NCBI RefSeq assembly: GCF_004364125.1
Contig: NZ_SNZV01000012.1
Coordinates: forward strand, 40,926-104,925
DNA from: Sphingobacterium paludis
GTDB lineage: Bacteria; Bacteroidota; Bacteroidia; Sphingobacteriales; Sphingobacteriaceae
Length of the DNA stretch: 64,000 nucleotides
Direction: 5' to 3'
Both the position numbers and the translations under genes were made by a program. The notes beneath the pieces were generated by a model. The model saw nothing but the letters and a program-made list of their open reading frames with translations. It had not been told where the DNA came from and ran no database searches. This document shows positions 1 to 9,494 of the stretch, piece by piece (position 1 is the stretch's first letter; the number at the start of each line of letters is the position of its first letter).

Positions 1-268
1 CCGTGCAACGGATCTTTTGAATTTTCCATCATGGTTTAAAGGTAGCACTATGCCTGGAATATTTGGGATTGACCAGAAAAGCTTTTAAAAAATTATTATA
101 GATTCAGGTGAAATCATGGGATGCTATGTTAAGACATGATATACGACGGCGATACGGTACAGCAGTGCCTGTACGCATCACGCGCAATAAATTAATCTCC
201 CCAACCTGTCGCGCTATTTAAATCTTCTACGTATGATATATATCAAACCCAAAGAGCTTAAAAAAGAT

Positions 269-694
269 ATGAAAGAATGTTCACCAATGACTATCACCAC
301 GAAACTTTGTTTTATCGTACTGTGCTGCCTCTCTCTTGCGCTGAGCGCGTGTAGCAAGGCGGAACAGCATGAAAATCCTTATGCCAACCTTCCCGAGCCT
401 GAGCTGGAAAAGTTAGCAAATGAAAAATATGGAGCCATTATCGCGCTCGCTCAACATGTCCCTTGCACCGATGCGAAACAATGGAAAATGATGGATATGC
501 AAAGCGTTTGCGGACGCAATCACCTCGTTTATCATCAAAACGCGGATGAGGCGGAGCTACGCCGTCTACTTCGCGATTACGAAGCAGTCATTGAGATTTA
601 CGCACCCCTTATCGCTCCACGCATTAGCTGTATAGCCTATCAGGAGCCTAAAGGTATAGCTTGCCGAGACGAAAGGCCCATATTAACGTATTAG
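269..694 (+). CDS. small hypothetical lipoprotein
   Basis: The protein is about 141 residues and matches no family I recognise. It has a lipoprotein signal: a short basic stretch, a hydrophobic segment and a lipobox ending LALSAC, so it is probably lipidated and carried to the outer or inner membrane. The mature part is rich in charged residues and has five cysteines, some perhaps paired in the periplasm. Three in-frame ATGs are possible (233, 269, 287). I prefer 269 for its A-rich leader, although 287 gives the neatest signal peptide. It stands alone ahead of recG, and the 120 bp between them hold a 6-bp inverted repeat (712-717 with 734-739) that has no T-tract. I recognise nothing in the sequence from 1 to 232. 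Confidence 0.65.
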   Translation: MKECSPMTITTKLCFIVLCCLSLALSACSKAEQHENPYANLPEPELEKLANEKYGAIIALAQHVPCTDAKQWKMMDMQSVCGRNHLVYHQNADEAELRRLLRDYEAVIEIYAPLIAPRISCIAYQEPKGIACRDERPILTY

Positions 695-816
695 ATTTTT
701 CAGGTTTGCAATAGCACGCCTATCGATCAAGGGGTGCTACCACAACGAATTGCTCAGCCTTATCCGTTAAATATATGGAGCGCTAAGATTATTTTAGTAA
801 ATTAGTCGGTTCCAAA

Positions 817-2922
817 ATGGCTGATTTATCTGTAATAACTCCGATAGAATATCTGAAGGGTGTGGGTCCGCAGAAGGCTGATGTGCTCAAAAAAGAGCTG
901 CAGGTTTTTACCATTGGCGACTTGCTGCAACACTACCCTTTCCGTTATATCGACCGCACCAAATTTCACAAACTTCGGGAAATACATCCTGATATGGTAG
1001 GCGCGCAGGTGCTTGGTCGCCTCACGTCACTACAAGAAGTAGGCGAAAAGCGTGCCCGCCGGCTGGTGGGCCAATTTCGCGATGACACGGGAAGCATAGA
1101 ACTGGTTTGGTTTCAAAGCATTACATGGCTGCAGAAAAGTCTAAAAGTAGGCGCAGCATATATCTGCTATGGCAAGCCCTCGGAATTTAACGGCCAAATA
1201 TCCATTACGCACCCCGAAATGGAACTATATTCGGCGCAGGAGAAAAAAATAGGGAACTTGACGATGCAGCCCGTTTATTCGTCTACAGAAAAGTTAAAAA
1301 AATTTAACCTCGATAGCAAAGGCATTCAAAAGCTGCAACAAGCAGCGCTGGAAATTGTGTTCCGTAGTCTGCGGGATACCATGCCCGATTATCTGCTTGA
1401 GAAACATCGGTTAATGCCCTACCCGCAGGCGTTGCTGGCTATCCACTTTCCTCAACACGTTGACGAACTAAACGCGGCGATACGCCGACTTAAGTTTGAA
1501 GAGCTATTCTTTATACAGCTAAGGCTATTGCGCAACAAGCAGCTGAATACACAGAAATACCGAGGACATCGATTCGACCAGGTTGGGGAAAAGTTTAACA
1601 CGTTTTTTAATGAACGCCTGCCCTTTCCGCTTACCAATGCGCAGAAACGTGTGGTGAAAGAGATCCGTTTAGATACGAATACCGGTGCACAGATGAATCG
1701 CTTGGTACAGGGTGATGTAGGTTCAGGAAAAACAGTCGTTGCCTTAATGGCGATGCTTTTAGCGATTGACAATGGCTACCAAGCCTGTATGATGGCTCCC
1801 ACAGAGATCTTAGCCCAGCAGCATTACACCGGGCTTAGTAGTCTATTGGGTGAAGATTTGTGTCGTGTCAAACTACTGACCGGATCGACGCCAGCTAAAG
1901 AACGCAGGCGCATTCATCAGGACCTGGAAGACGGCAGTTTGGATATCCTCATCGGTACACACGCCTTGATTGAGGACAAGGTTAAGTTTAAAAATATTGG
2001 CTTTGTCGTTATTGACGAACAGCATCGTTTCGGTGTGGAGCAACGCGCTAAGCTCTGGCGCAAAAATGCGATCCCCCCGCATATGCTCGTGATGACCGCT
2101 ACACCAATACCGCGAACCTTAGCGATGACGATGTATGGAGATCTGGATATCTCCATCATTGATGAGCTTCCGGCGGGGCGGAAGCCGATAAAAACGGTAC
2201 ATTTTTTCGAAAACCAACGCTTGCGTGTATTTGGTTTTATGCGCGATGAAATCGCAAAAGGAAGACAGGTGTATGTTGTCTATCCATTAATTAAAGAAAG
2301 TGAAAAGATGGATCTGCTCTTTTTGGAGGCAGGTTTAGAAAATCTACAACGCGAGTTTCCGTTGCCTGCTTACAAGATCAGTATTGTTCATGGCAAGATG
2401 CCCGTGAAGGACAAAGATTTTGAGATGCAGCGCTTTGTGAAGGGCGAGACGCAAATTATGGTCGCCACAACGGTCATCGAAGTGGGTGTCAATGTACCTA
2501 ATGCATCCGTTATGATTATCGAAAATTCAGAACGATTTGGTTTGTCACAGCTGCATCAGCTTCGTGGGCGCGTGGGCCGAGGCGCAGAGCAGTCATTCTG
2601 CATTTTAATGTCAGGCAATAAACTAAGCAAAGAAGGCCGGAAGCGCCTCGAAACCATGGTACGCACAGTCGATGGCTTCGAAATAGCAGAGGTAGACCTG
2701 CAGTTACGCGGCCCTGGTGATATTTCAGGCACCCAACAGTCGGGCATTTTGGAAATGAAAATTGCAAACCTAGCGTCTGACCAGGCCATACTGACGGAGG
2801 CAAGAAACAGCGTCATCGAGATCTTTAAGCAAGACCCCTCCCTTACACAGGAGGAAAACAAATTACTCGTTTCCTATCTTGCGCAACGGGGGCCAAACAT
2901 ATCTTGGGATAAAATTTCGTAG
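817..2922 (+). CDS. recG: ATP-dependent DNA helicase RecG
   Basis: RecG remodels stalled replication forks and branch-migrates Holliday junctions in the cytoplasm. The 701-residue length fits the family (E. coli about 693). The N-terminal third is the wedge/OB-fold that grips branched DNA. The helicase core follows, with Walker A GDVGSGKT near residue 300, a DEQH box near 398 (the RecG form of DEAH), TATPIPRT near 427 and the motif VI arginine region RGRVGRG near 585. The ATG at 817 gives the usual N-terminus that begins just before YLKGVGPQKA. It is monocistronic and faces hflX tail to tail across a 10-bp perfect inverted repeat. Confidence 0.97.
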   Translation: MADLSVITPIEYLKGVGPQKADVLKKELQVFTIGDLLQHYPFRYIDRTKFHKLREIHPDMVGAQVLGRLTSLQEVGEKRARRLVGQFRDDTGSIELVWFQSITWLQKSLKVGAAYICYGKPSEFNGQISITHPEMELYSAQEKKIGNLTMQPVYSSTEKLKKFNLDSKGIQKLQQAALEIVFRSLRDTMPDYLLEKHRLMPYPQALLAIHFPQHVDELNAAIRRLKFEELFFIQLRLLRNKQLNTQKYRGHRFDQVGEKFNTFFNERLPFPLTNAQKRVVKEIRLDTNTGAQMNRLVQGDVGSGKTVVALMAMLLAIDNGYQACMMAPTEILAQQHYTGLSSLLGEDLCRVKLLTGSTPAKERRRIHQDLEDGSLDILIGTHALIEDKVKFKNIGFVVIDEQHRFGVEQRAKLWRKNAIPPHMLVMTATPIPRTLAMTMYGDLDISIIDELPAGRKPIKTVHFFENQRLRVFGFMRDEIAKGRQVYVVYPLIKESEKMDLLFLEAGLENLQREFPLPAYKISIVHGKMPVKDKDFEMQRFVKGETQIMVATTVIEVGVNVPNASVMIIENSERFGLSQLHQLRGRVGRGAEQSFCILMSGNKLSKEGRKRLETMVRTVDGFEIAEVDLQLRGPGDISGTQQSGILEMKIANLASDQAILTEARNSVIEIFKQDPSLTQEENKLLVSYLAQRGPNISWDKIS

Positions 2923-2935
2923 CCGAAGGGAGCAG

Positions 2936-2970
2936 TCGCTGCAAAATTCTACAAACCGACTTTGCAGCGA
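2936..2970. terminator. perfect 10-bp inverted repeat between convergent recG and hflX
   Basis: TCGCTGCAAA at 2936-2945 is exactly complementary to 2961-2970, with a 15-nt loop. It lies between the stop codons of two convergent genes, where it could stop or protect both transcripts. Neither side has a clear T-tract, so intrinsic termination is uncertain. Confidence 0.5.
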
Positions 2971-2980
2971 AAGTATAGTA

Positions 2981-4171
2981 TTAATACAATAAATTATTGT
3001 AAGGATAACGCTGGTTATGCAGGTCAACAACGATGCTGTACAGGCGCTCTTTAAATTCCTCCACATTGGTTTTATCGGTTGCTGATATAAATATAGCTGG
3101 ATCAGAATTCCTCGCCATCCACGAGTTTCGAAAATCATCAAGCGTGACTTTTACTTCCTCGCCTTCTTCGGTCTCCGAAACTGGCGCTTTGTACGCATCA
3201 ATTTTATTGAACACCGTAATAACGGGCTTATCCAAAGCACCCAATTCTTTCAGCGTTTCGTTTACCGCCTGGATATGATCTTCAAAGTTCGGGTGTGAGA
3301 TATCCACGACGTGGATAAGGATATCCGCCTCACGAACCTCGTCTAACGTAGACTTAAAGCATTCCACTAAATGATGCGGTAGCTTGCGAATGAAACCGAC
3401 CGTGTCGGAAAGGAGAAAGGGCAAATTATCGATCACCACTTTACGTACCGTGGTATCCAAGGTTGCAAAAAGTTTGTTCTCAATCAGCACATCAGATTTC
3501 GAAACCATATTCATAATCGTGGATTTACCCACATTCGTGTAGCCAACCAAAGCTGCTCGAATTAATTCACCTCGGTTTTTTCGTTGCGTTTCATTCTGCT
3601 TGTCAATCTGTTTCAAACGATCTTTCAACAAGGATATCTTGTTGAGGATCATCCGTCTATCGGATTCGATCTGACTTTCACCGGGCCCGCGCATACCGAT
3701 ACCCCCACGTTGCCTTTCCAAGTGGGTCCACATGCGCGTCAATCGCGGAAGGACATATTGCAATTGTGCCAATTCGACCTGTGTTTTCGCTTGTGCCGTT
3801 TGCGCGTGTCGCGCGAAAATATCTAAAATCAAATTCGAGCGATCCAATACTTTGATCTGGAATTCCTTCTCTATATTCCGCAGCTGCGAAGGGGAAAGCT
3901 CATCATCAAAAACGACCATATCCACCTCTTCCGCAATAATATAGGCTTTTATCTCTTCCAGCTTTCCGCTGCCCACAAAGGTGGCGCGATCAGGATAGGC
4001 CAATTTTTGCGTAAATATACCTTTATTCACGCCACCCGCCGTCTCCACCAAAAAGGCGAGTTCTTCCAAATATTCATGCGCCTTCGCTTCGGTAGTGTCT
4101 GGTGTAATTACCGAAACCAAAACCGCCGTTTCTGGCTTTATCGCTGTATCGTAAATTTTTGTTCTTGCCAT
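2981..4171 (-). CDS. hflX: GTPase HflX
   Basis: HflX is a ribosome-binding GTPase that splits stalled or hibernating 70S ribosomes under stress. The 396-residue protein has the N-terminal HflX nucleotide-binding-like domain, the glycine-rich linker with RGPGESQIESDRR, the G1 motif GYTNVGKST near residue 208, DTVGF as G3 and NKID near 320 as G4. The C-terminal tail is short. The start at 4171 gives a normal N-terminus; no TAnnTTTG element stands out upstream. The gene is a single-gene unit divergent from lipB. Confidence 0.96.
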   Translation of the reverse strand: MARTKIYDTAIKPETAVLVSVITPDTTEAKAHEYLEELAFLVETAGGVNKGIFTQKLAYPDRATFVGSGKLEEIKAYIIAEEVDMVVFDDELSPSQLRNIEKEFQIKVLDRSNLILDIFARHAQTAQAKTQVELAQLQYVLPRLTRMWTHLERQRGGIGMRGPGESQIESDRRMILNKISLLKDRLKQIDKQNETQRKNRGELIRAALVGYTNVGKSTIMNMVSKSDVLIENKLFATLDTTVRKVVIDNLPFLLSDTVGFIRKLPHHLVECFKSTLDEVREADILIHVVDISHPNFEDHIQAVNETLKELGALDKPVITVFNKIDAYKAPVSETEEGEEVKVTLDDFRNSWMARNSDPAIFISATDKTNVEEFKERLYSIVVDLHNQRYPYNNLLY

Positions 4172-4334
4172 GTATTGTAGTAGCTATTCGCTATAAAATT
4201 AAAAACTATTGAATTTTCAAAATTCGTGCCTTTAATATGATATTCAATGTATAATAAGGATACAAAGATAGCTGTTTTTATCCGTTCTTGACATCGGCTC
4301 TATAATCCATGAAACAATTTCTCCTGTAAATCCG

Positions 4335-4342
4335 TAAATTTG
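4335..4342 (+). promoter_or_regulatory. -7 element (TAAATTTG) of lipB
   Basis: An exact match to the Bacteroidota -7 consensus TAnnTTTG, 48 nt before the lipB start codon, in the hflX-lipB divergent region. Confidence 0.55.
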
Positions 4343-4390
4343 TATGCTACATTCTTCTTGTTAGAAGATGAGAGGTTATAGATCGTTCAC

Positions 4391-5089
4391 ATGCAAAACA
4401 AAAAAGTACAGTTCGTCGATTGGGGTTTAACAGACTATCAGGATGCGTGGAAGATGCAGGAAGAGGTTTTTGCAGACACATTGGCTATTAAAAATGCAAA
4501 CCGCACGGAAAACAAGCAGCTCGCCACACCGAATCATCTGATTTTCACAGAGCACCCACATGTCTACACGCTAGGGAAAAGTGGGCATCCTGAATATCTA
4601 TTGCTGGATGAGGAAGGCCTGAAAGCTAAAAATGCGACATTCTACAAAATAAACCGGGGCGGCGATATCACCTACCATGGTCCGGGGCAAATCGTAGGCT
4701 ACCCCATCCTAGATCTCGACAATTTTTTCACCGATATACACTTGTATCTGCGTACGTTGGAAGAAGCGGTCATTCTTACCTGTGCCGATTTTGGGATAAA
4801 AGCAGGAAGGTATGCGGGCTTCACGGGTGTATGGATTGATGCCGAGAATGAAAAGGCCCGAAAAATATGTGCCATGGGTGTACGGGCATCGCGTTGGGTG
4901 ACCATGCATGGATTTGCGTTTAATGTGAATGCCGACCTCGACTATTTCAACAATATTATTCCCTGCGGCATAGATGATAAAGATGTGACCTCGCTACAGC
5001 GCGAGCTGGGACGAGAATTAGATCTGGCGGAAGTGAAAGATATCCTAAAACGGCACATCGCAGCACTTTTTGCCATGGAGATTGTTTAG
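4391..5089 (+). CDS. lipB: octanoyl-[acyl-carrier-protein]:protein N-octanoyltransferase LipB
   Basis: LipB moves octanoate from ACP onto the lipoyl domains of 2-oxoacid dehydrogenases and the glycine cleavage H protein, the first step of lipoate synthesis. The 232-residue protein has the signature RGGDITYHGPGQIVGYP. The acyl-thioester cysteine is C192 (in IIPCGI) and the conserved lysine is K158 (in RKICAMGV). Their 34-residue spacing equals the E. coli K135-C169 spacing. No lipA is next door. The gene converges with the YycJ-like hydrolase, 25 bp away. Confidence 0.97.
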   Translation: MQNKKVQFVDWGLTDYQDAWKMQEEVFADTLAIKNANRTENKQLATPNHLIFTEHPHVYTLGKSGHPEYLLLDEEGLKAKNATFYKINRGGDITYHGPGQIVGYPILDLDNFFTDIHLYLRTLEEAVILTCADFGIKAGRYAGFTGVWIDAENEKARKICAMGVRASRWVTMHGFAFNVNADLDYFNNIIPCGIDDKDVTSLQRELGRELDLAEVKDILKRHIAALFAMEIV

Positions 5090-5114
5090 ATAAGCTGCTC
5101 GCCGCGGCAGGGCA

Positions 5115-5963
5115 TTATACCTCGCTGGCCGCCTGAAATAAGGTTTGCTGTGTATAGGTAGGTTCCAGTTTCGCCATCGCAACCTCGTTTGAAGTTTTTA
5201 GTTGGTAGACATCAAAAAGCTCGGTTTCTTGATAACGGGTCGCTACAGAAAGCGTTAGATCTGCACAGTGGGGTGCGAATGTTTGTTCTACAAGTTCCAC
5301 CGTATTGTTTTGCCCGGAAAGGTGAGATAGAATAAGGTGTTTTAAACGGGGACTACGATTTTCAAGAAAAACTTCTAGCGATAATCTATTTGAAATATGT
5401 CCCCAACCGCTTCTTATTCTATTTTTTAAATAAAACGAATATCTGCCCTTCTCGAGCATTTCTTCGTCATAGTTTGCTTCTAATAGCAGTACATCAGCGT
5501 GTTTAATGACATGTTTAACATTGTCGCAGGCCCTTCCGAGGTCGGTCAATACACCAATATTGATTTTTCCATCACTCACAAGAAAGCTGCAAGGCTCCTT
5601 CGCATCGTGGTATTTTGGAATGCCATACACGGATAAACTCCCGATTTCCACCTTTGCATTCGGCAGGATAATGTGGACCAGATCGGGAGGGAGATTTAAT
5701 CGCGAACCTTTGTATGAGCCGGCCGTTATGTACACCGGCACTTGATAACGCTTGCAAAAAACGGAAAGACCACGAATATGGTCACTATGCTCGTGGGTAA
5801 TAAATATAGCCGAAATATGGCTCGGATCAATCCCGAGTTTGGCCATACGCAGTTCGATATGCTTCGTATTGATGCCTGCATCGATAAGAATCGCATCCCC
5901 TTCACCACTTGCTAGATAATAGCAATTTCCATTACTCCCTGAAGCTAAAGCACTATATTTCAT
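5115..5963 (-). CDS. MBL-fold metallo-hydrolase, YycJ/WalJ-like
   Basis: A 282-residue metallo-beta-lactamase-fold enzyme. The metal-binding motif is H57-x-H59-x-D61-H62 (THEHSDH), followed by a TDLG motif and further histidines (HLILSHLSG) that complete a dinuclear site. It matches the YycJ/WalJ family, thought to act in the cytoplasm on nucleic acid or in coordinating cell division; the substrate is unproven. The start MKYSALASGSNGNCYY is typical of the family. It lies 104 bp downstream of serine dehydratase on the same strand and may be cotranscribed with it. Confidence 0.88.
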   Translation of the reverse strand: MKYSALASGSNGNCYYLASGEGDAILIDAGINTKHIELRMAKLGIDPSHISAIFITHEHSDHIRGLSVFCKRYQVPVYITAGSYKGSRLNLPPDLVHIILPNAKVEIGSLSVYGIPKYHDAKEPCSFLVSDGKINIGVLTDLGRACDNVKHVIKHADVLLLEANYDEEMLEKGRYSFYLKNRIRSGWGHISNRLSLEVFLENRSPRLKHLILSHLSGQNNTVELVEQTFAPHCADLTLSVATRYQETELFDVYQLKTSNEVAMAKLEPTYTQQTLFQAASEV

Positions 5964-6067
5964 GTTCCGATCTTTCTGCTACCCTTGCTGCGCATCCAGC
6001 AATCGCCAATTTATGTCTTTTATTTTTTTCTTCCAAATATGCCGCGAGGCATGACCTGCTCCTGACA

Positions 6068-7495
6068 TCAACACTCGGGCAAGCTCAACGGCACTTTAAT
6101 AGCCAAGCCCCCATCGGCCGTTTCTTTATATTTGGCATTCATATCCTGCGCGGTATCCCACATCGTGCTAACGACCGCATCAAGGCTGACCTTTGCTTTA
6201 TCCGGATTTGAGTTTAGTGCTAACTGCGCTGCGGTTATCGCCTTTACCGCGCCCATCGTGTTGCGTTCGATACAGGGAATTTGCACTAAGCCGCCAATGG
6301 GGTCGCAGGTCAAACCAAGGTGGTGCTCCATGGCAATTTCTGCGGCCATGAGTACTTGTCGCTGTGACCCGCCTAAACATTCTGTTAACGCAGCCGCCGC
6401 CATGGCGGAAGAAACGCCTATTTCTGCCTGGCAGCCACCCATAGCGGCCGAGATTGTTGCTCCTTTTTTAAAAATCGAACCGATTTCGGAAGCCGTAGCA
6501 ATAAACTGCATGATTTTTTCTTCCCGGTAACCATCATGGAAGGTGATATAATATTGCAACACCGCCGGGATAACGCCGGATGCGCCATTGGTAGGTGCCG
6601 TAACGACACGACCAAACGAGGCATTCTCTTCATTGACGGCTAATGCAAAGCAACTAACCCAATCCAGTATATATCCAAAGTCTTTTCCGCCGCCTCGAAT
6701 GGCATGCAACCAGCTGTCGTAATCTGCATAAGCCCTACCGCCTAACAGCCTTTTATTCATCTTCGCAGCGCGACGTTCCACGTGTAATCCTCCCGGAAGT
6801 ACGCCTGGCGTATGGCAACCTTTATAAATACAATCTCTTAACGTGTGGAAAATCTGTAAGATTCCTTCTTTGGTCTGTTCTTCACTTCGCCAAGATAATT
6901 CATTCTCTAAAACCAACTCCGAAATCTTCAGTCCGGTACGCATGCACCAAACCATAAGCTCTTGCGCTGTATCCACAGGAAACGGCAGCTCCACTTCGCT
7001 CCATACACTTTCTGCATCATCCTCCTGTACAACAAACCCTCCACCAATGGAATAATATGTTTCGGATACCGCCTTACCATCGCTTAGGAAGGCCTGAAAC
7101 GTAACCGCATTAGGATGGAAGGGCAAACTTTCGGTATAGAGGAACATAAGATCGGCAGTATACGAGAACACGACTTCCTGCTCCCCTCCCAAATTAATCT
7201 TTCCGGATGTCTTTATCTCCTGCACCTTAGGCATCACCTGCGATACATCAAAAGAAACAGGATCATCACCACTAAGACCTAAGAGTACCGCGATATCTGT
7301 ACCGTGTCCGATGCCTGTTTTTGCTAAAGAACCATACAGCAATATGTTTACACCAACGACCTGGTTAAGCAGATCCCTGTTTTTAAGAACGGCTACGAAA
7401 CGTTGGGCTGCGCGCCAAGGCCCTAAAGTATGCGAACTTGACGGTCCGATACCAATTTTAAACATATCAAAAATAGAGATTCGCTCGTTTGCCAT
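6068..7495 (-). CDS. sdaA: L-serine ammonia-lyase (L-serine dehydratase), iron-sulfur type, single chain
   Basis: The enzyme deaminates L-serine to pyruvate and ammonia using a [4Fe-4S] cluster. The 475-residue protein fuses the beta (N-terminal) and alpha (C-terminal) domains in one chain. The beta-domain start is GIGPSSSHTLGPWRAA. The alpha domain has TAPTNGASGVIPAV and the cluster cysteine motifs TCDPIGG and QIPCIER, plus GGCQAEIGVSSAM. No B12 or PLP motif is seen. A -7 element lies 20 nt upstream, and a short palindrome (7585-7601) lies further up. Confidence 0.96.
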   Translation of the reverse strand: MANERISIFDMFKIGIGPSSSHTLGPWRAAQRFVAVLKNRDLLNQVVGVNILLYGSLAKTGIGHGTDIAVLLGLSGDDPVSFDVSQVMPKVQEIKTSGKINLGGEQEVVFSYTADLMFLYTESLPFHPNAVTFQAFLSDGKAVSETYYSIGGGFVVQEDDAESVWSEVELPFPVDTAQELMVWCMRTGLKISELVLENELSWRSEEQTKEGILQIFHTLRDCIYKGCHTPGVLPGGLHVERRAAKMNKRLLGGRAYADYDSWLHAIRGGGKDFGYILDWVSCFALAVNEENASFGRVVTAPTNGASGVIPAVLQYYITFHDGYREEKIMQFIATASEIGSIFKKGATISAAMGGCQAEIGVSSAMAAAALTECLGGSQRQVLMAAEIAMEHHLGLTCDPIGGLVQIPCIERNTMGAVKAITAAQLALNSNPDKAKVSLDAVVSTMWDTAQDMNAKYKETADGGLAIKVPLSLPEC

Positions 7496-7515
7496 TTCCA
7501 GAATTTAAGCCCTCA

Positions 7516-7523
7516 CAAAAATA
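7516..7523 (-). promoter_or_regulatory. -7 element (TATTTTTG) of the serine dehydratase gene
   Basis: An exact TAnnTTTG match on the minus strand, 20 nt before the sdaA start codon at 7495. Confidence 0.5.
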
Positions 7524-7584
7524 TTGTTTATACAGCAATATCCTCCATTATTACTATTAATTTTTAGGGCAAAGATTTATCAAT

Positions 7585-7601
7585 CTACTAACTGTTAGTA
7601 G
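7585..7601. promoter_or_regulatory. 7-bp inverted repeat upstream of sdaA
   Basis: CTACTAA-CTG-TTAGTAG is a perfect short palindrome about 60-75 bp upstream of the predicted sdaA transcription start. It has the size and symmetry of a dimeric regulator site. No regulator can be assigned. Confidence 0.3.
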
Positions 7602-7662
7602 GTTTGGTTAGTAATATCATATTACGATTTTGGGAAACGGTAGGTAGGTAAAAAAGGAAAAA

Positions 7663-7719
7663 GGCATCCAACCTCTTCCGCGTCATGATGAAAGATCGAC
7701 GCTGCCGAAATTGGATGCC
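7663..7719 (-). terminator. long structured terminator or small RNA 3' of the GH3 gene
   Basis: On the minus strand, GGCATCCAA and TTGGATGCC form a perfect 9-bp outer stem around about 39 nt. Inside is a second stem (GCGTC with GACGC, plus strand 7680-7684 and 7698-7702). A T-rich tail (TTTTTCCTTTTTT) follows. The position, about 50 nt past the GH3 stop, fits a terminator; the internal structure is larger than most terminators here. Confidence 0.5.
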
Positions 7720-7772
7720 CTGTATGATATTCTCGTGCTTAGGATGATGCTATTGATCCGCCCTTTTTATGG

Positions 7773-9476
7773 TTAAAGGCCATCGCCATATTGGAATCGC
7801 TTGTTGATGGCTACCGGCAACTTCCCTTGGGCTTTAATTTTACCCAACAATACCTTCGCAGCAGCCTTTTGCATAAAGCTGTCGTTTTGGTAAGCCATAA
7901 TGATTCCGCTGCTCCGATCTATGGAGAGGTTGTCTAGCATATAAGGGTTCGTAAACATCGTCGTAATGGTGCGACGGCCCGCAACCTTATCCACAAATGT
8001 GCGAACAGCTTCAGACAAATCAGACTCACTACGCGGGCGAGAGCGGTTATCATGAATGGCCAAGACAATTTGCCGAAAGTCCCGAATTTGCTTCAACAGC
8101 TCTTTCAGCTGCTCCTCCGTCTCTTTGCCGGAGATGAAAAACTGCGTTTTCGTGGTAAGCTGACCTGCAAGCTCTTTTTCAAAATCTTGCGCCTGCGAGA
8201 TGCCAACAGAGACAATCGCAGTTTGTTCCCGACGATCAAATGTTTTGATCCGACGGTCGGCTTTAAGCACGGTTACTGCGGCATCTGCCAAACGCTGTAC
8301 CAATTGCTTCGACGCATTGTTGTTCAAATCGGCGATTAAGTTTTGCATGGGCACAGGCCGGCATTGATTTAGTCCGACCCAGTATTTCGCGGCTAGCACC
8401 CGCTTGACGCGCTGGTCAAGTTCGCTTTGCTTTATTCTTCCGCTTTTTACTGCTTTTGCGACCAAGTCTATGGCGCGTGCGCTATTTTCAGAAACCTCGA
8501 GCAGATCATGCCCCGCCTCAATGGCCATCACATCTGCTTCCCCATTCGGGAAAAATTTCTTCACCCCATTCATGTCCATAGCGTCTGTCACCGTCAGCCC
8601 CTGGAAACCCAACTCTTTCCGTAAGAGGTCTGTCACGACCTTTCTCGATATGGATGAAGGGATGTTGGGCGTGGCATCTAACGAAGGGATATTCATGTGT
8701 GCCACCATAATCGCTGGAGCGCCCGCTTTGATCAAAGCACGAAAAGGAAAAATTTCCAATGTATCCAAGCGTTTCTTCGTAAAATTCAGCTGTGGCAAAT
8801 CGTGGTGCGAATCGACCTCGGTATCCCCATGCCCCGGAAAATGTTTAAGGGAGGCAATGATTCCGCCATCCACCATGCCATCCATATACGCTTTTGCCTT
8901 CCGCGTTACATTATACTTATTATCACCAAATGAACGGAAATTGATGACAGGGTTTTTAGGATTATTATTGATATCTACGACAGGAGCAAAATTGAAGTGC
9001 ATGCCAATGCGTAAAAAATCCCGTGCCACTTGCTTACCCATCTCGTAGATAAGATGTTCGTTTTGTACAGCGCCAAGCGTCATCTGGTACGGGTAGGAAA
9101 GTGTCGAATCAGGCATACGCATACCTAAACCCCATTCGCCATCATAGGTGATTAATAGAGGCACCTTGGCCAGCTTTTGATATTGGTTAAACATTTGCGC
9201 ATGCCGAACCGGACCGCCTTGAAACACCACAAGGCCGCCAAGTTGTTCGCGTTGAATAACCTGACCAACAGAGTCGATATATTTCTTACCCAAATTGGTA
9301 TGCGCCCTAACTAAAAAGAGCTGTGCAATACGTTCCTTTGGCGTAAGCTTATTGAATACGGAGTCTACCCACGCGTTTTTGCTATTGATAAACTTCACAA
9401 AATCAGGCTTTTTCTGCGCACGAACGGATAAGCCGACCAGCAATAGCAATAAAACAGGGAGAATTTTCTTGATCAT
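7773..9476 (-). CDS. glycoside hydrolase family 3 protein, NagZ-like beta-N-acetylhexosaminidase
   Basis: A 567-residue exported enzyme (signal peptide MIKKILPVLLLLLVGLSVRAQ) that probably removes N-acetylglucosamine from peptidoglycan fragments or glycans. The GH3 barrel carries the NagZ motif KHFPGHGDTEVDSHHDLP, where the His/Asp pair acts as general acid/base, and the nucleophile loop VTDAMDMNG. After the barrel is an alpha/beta sandwich domain of about 180 residues. Many Bacteroidota relatives are near 1000 residues because a serine beta-lactamase-like domain is fused at the C-terminus. This one stops before that domain with no sign of a frameshift. Confidence 0.92.
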   Translation of the reverse strand: MIKKILPVLLLLLVGLSVRAQKKPDFVKFINSKNAWVDSVFNKLTPKERIAQLFLVRAHTNLGKKYIDSVGQVIQREQLGGLVVFQGGPVRHAQMFNQYQKLAKVPLLITYDGEWGLGMRMPDSTLSYPYQMTLGAVQNEHLIYEMGKQVARDFLRIGMHFNFAPVVDINNNPKNPVINFRSFGDNKYNVTRKAKAYMDGMVDGGIIASLKHFPGHGDTEVDSHHDLPQLNFTKKRLDTLEIFPFRALIKAGAPAIMVAHMNIPSLDATPNIPSSISRKVVTDLLRKELGFQGLTVTDAMDMNGVKKFFPNGEADVMAIEAGHDLLEVSENSARAIDLVAKAVKSGRIKQSELDQRVKRVLAAKYWVGLNQCRPVPMQNLIADLNNNASKQLVQRLADAAVTVLKADRRIKTFDRREQTAIVSVGISQAQDFEKELAGQLTTKTQFFISGKETEEQLKELLKQIRDFRQIVLAIHDNRSRPRSESDLSEAVRTFVDKVAGRRTITTMFTNPYMLDNLSIDRSSGIIMAYQNDSFMQKAAAKVLLGKIKAQGKLPVAINKRFQYGDGL

Positions 9477-9494
9477 ATTTAGTTTTTTACCGCC

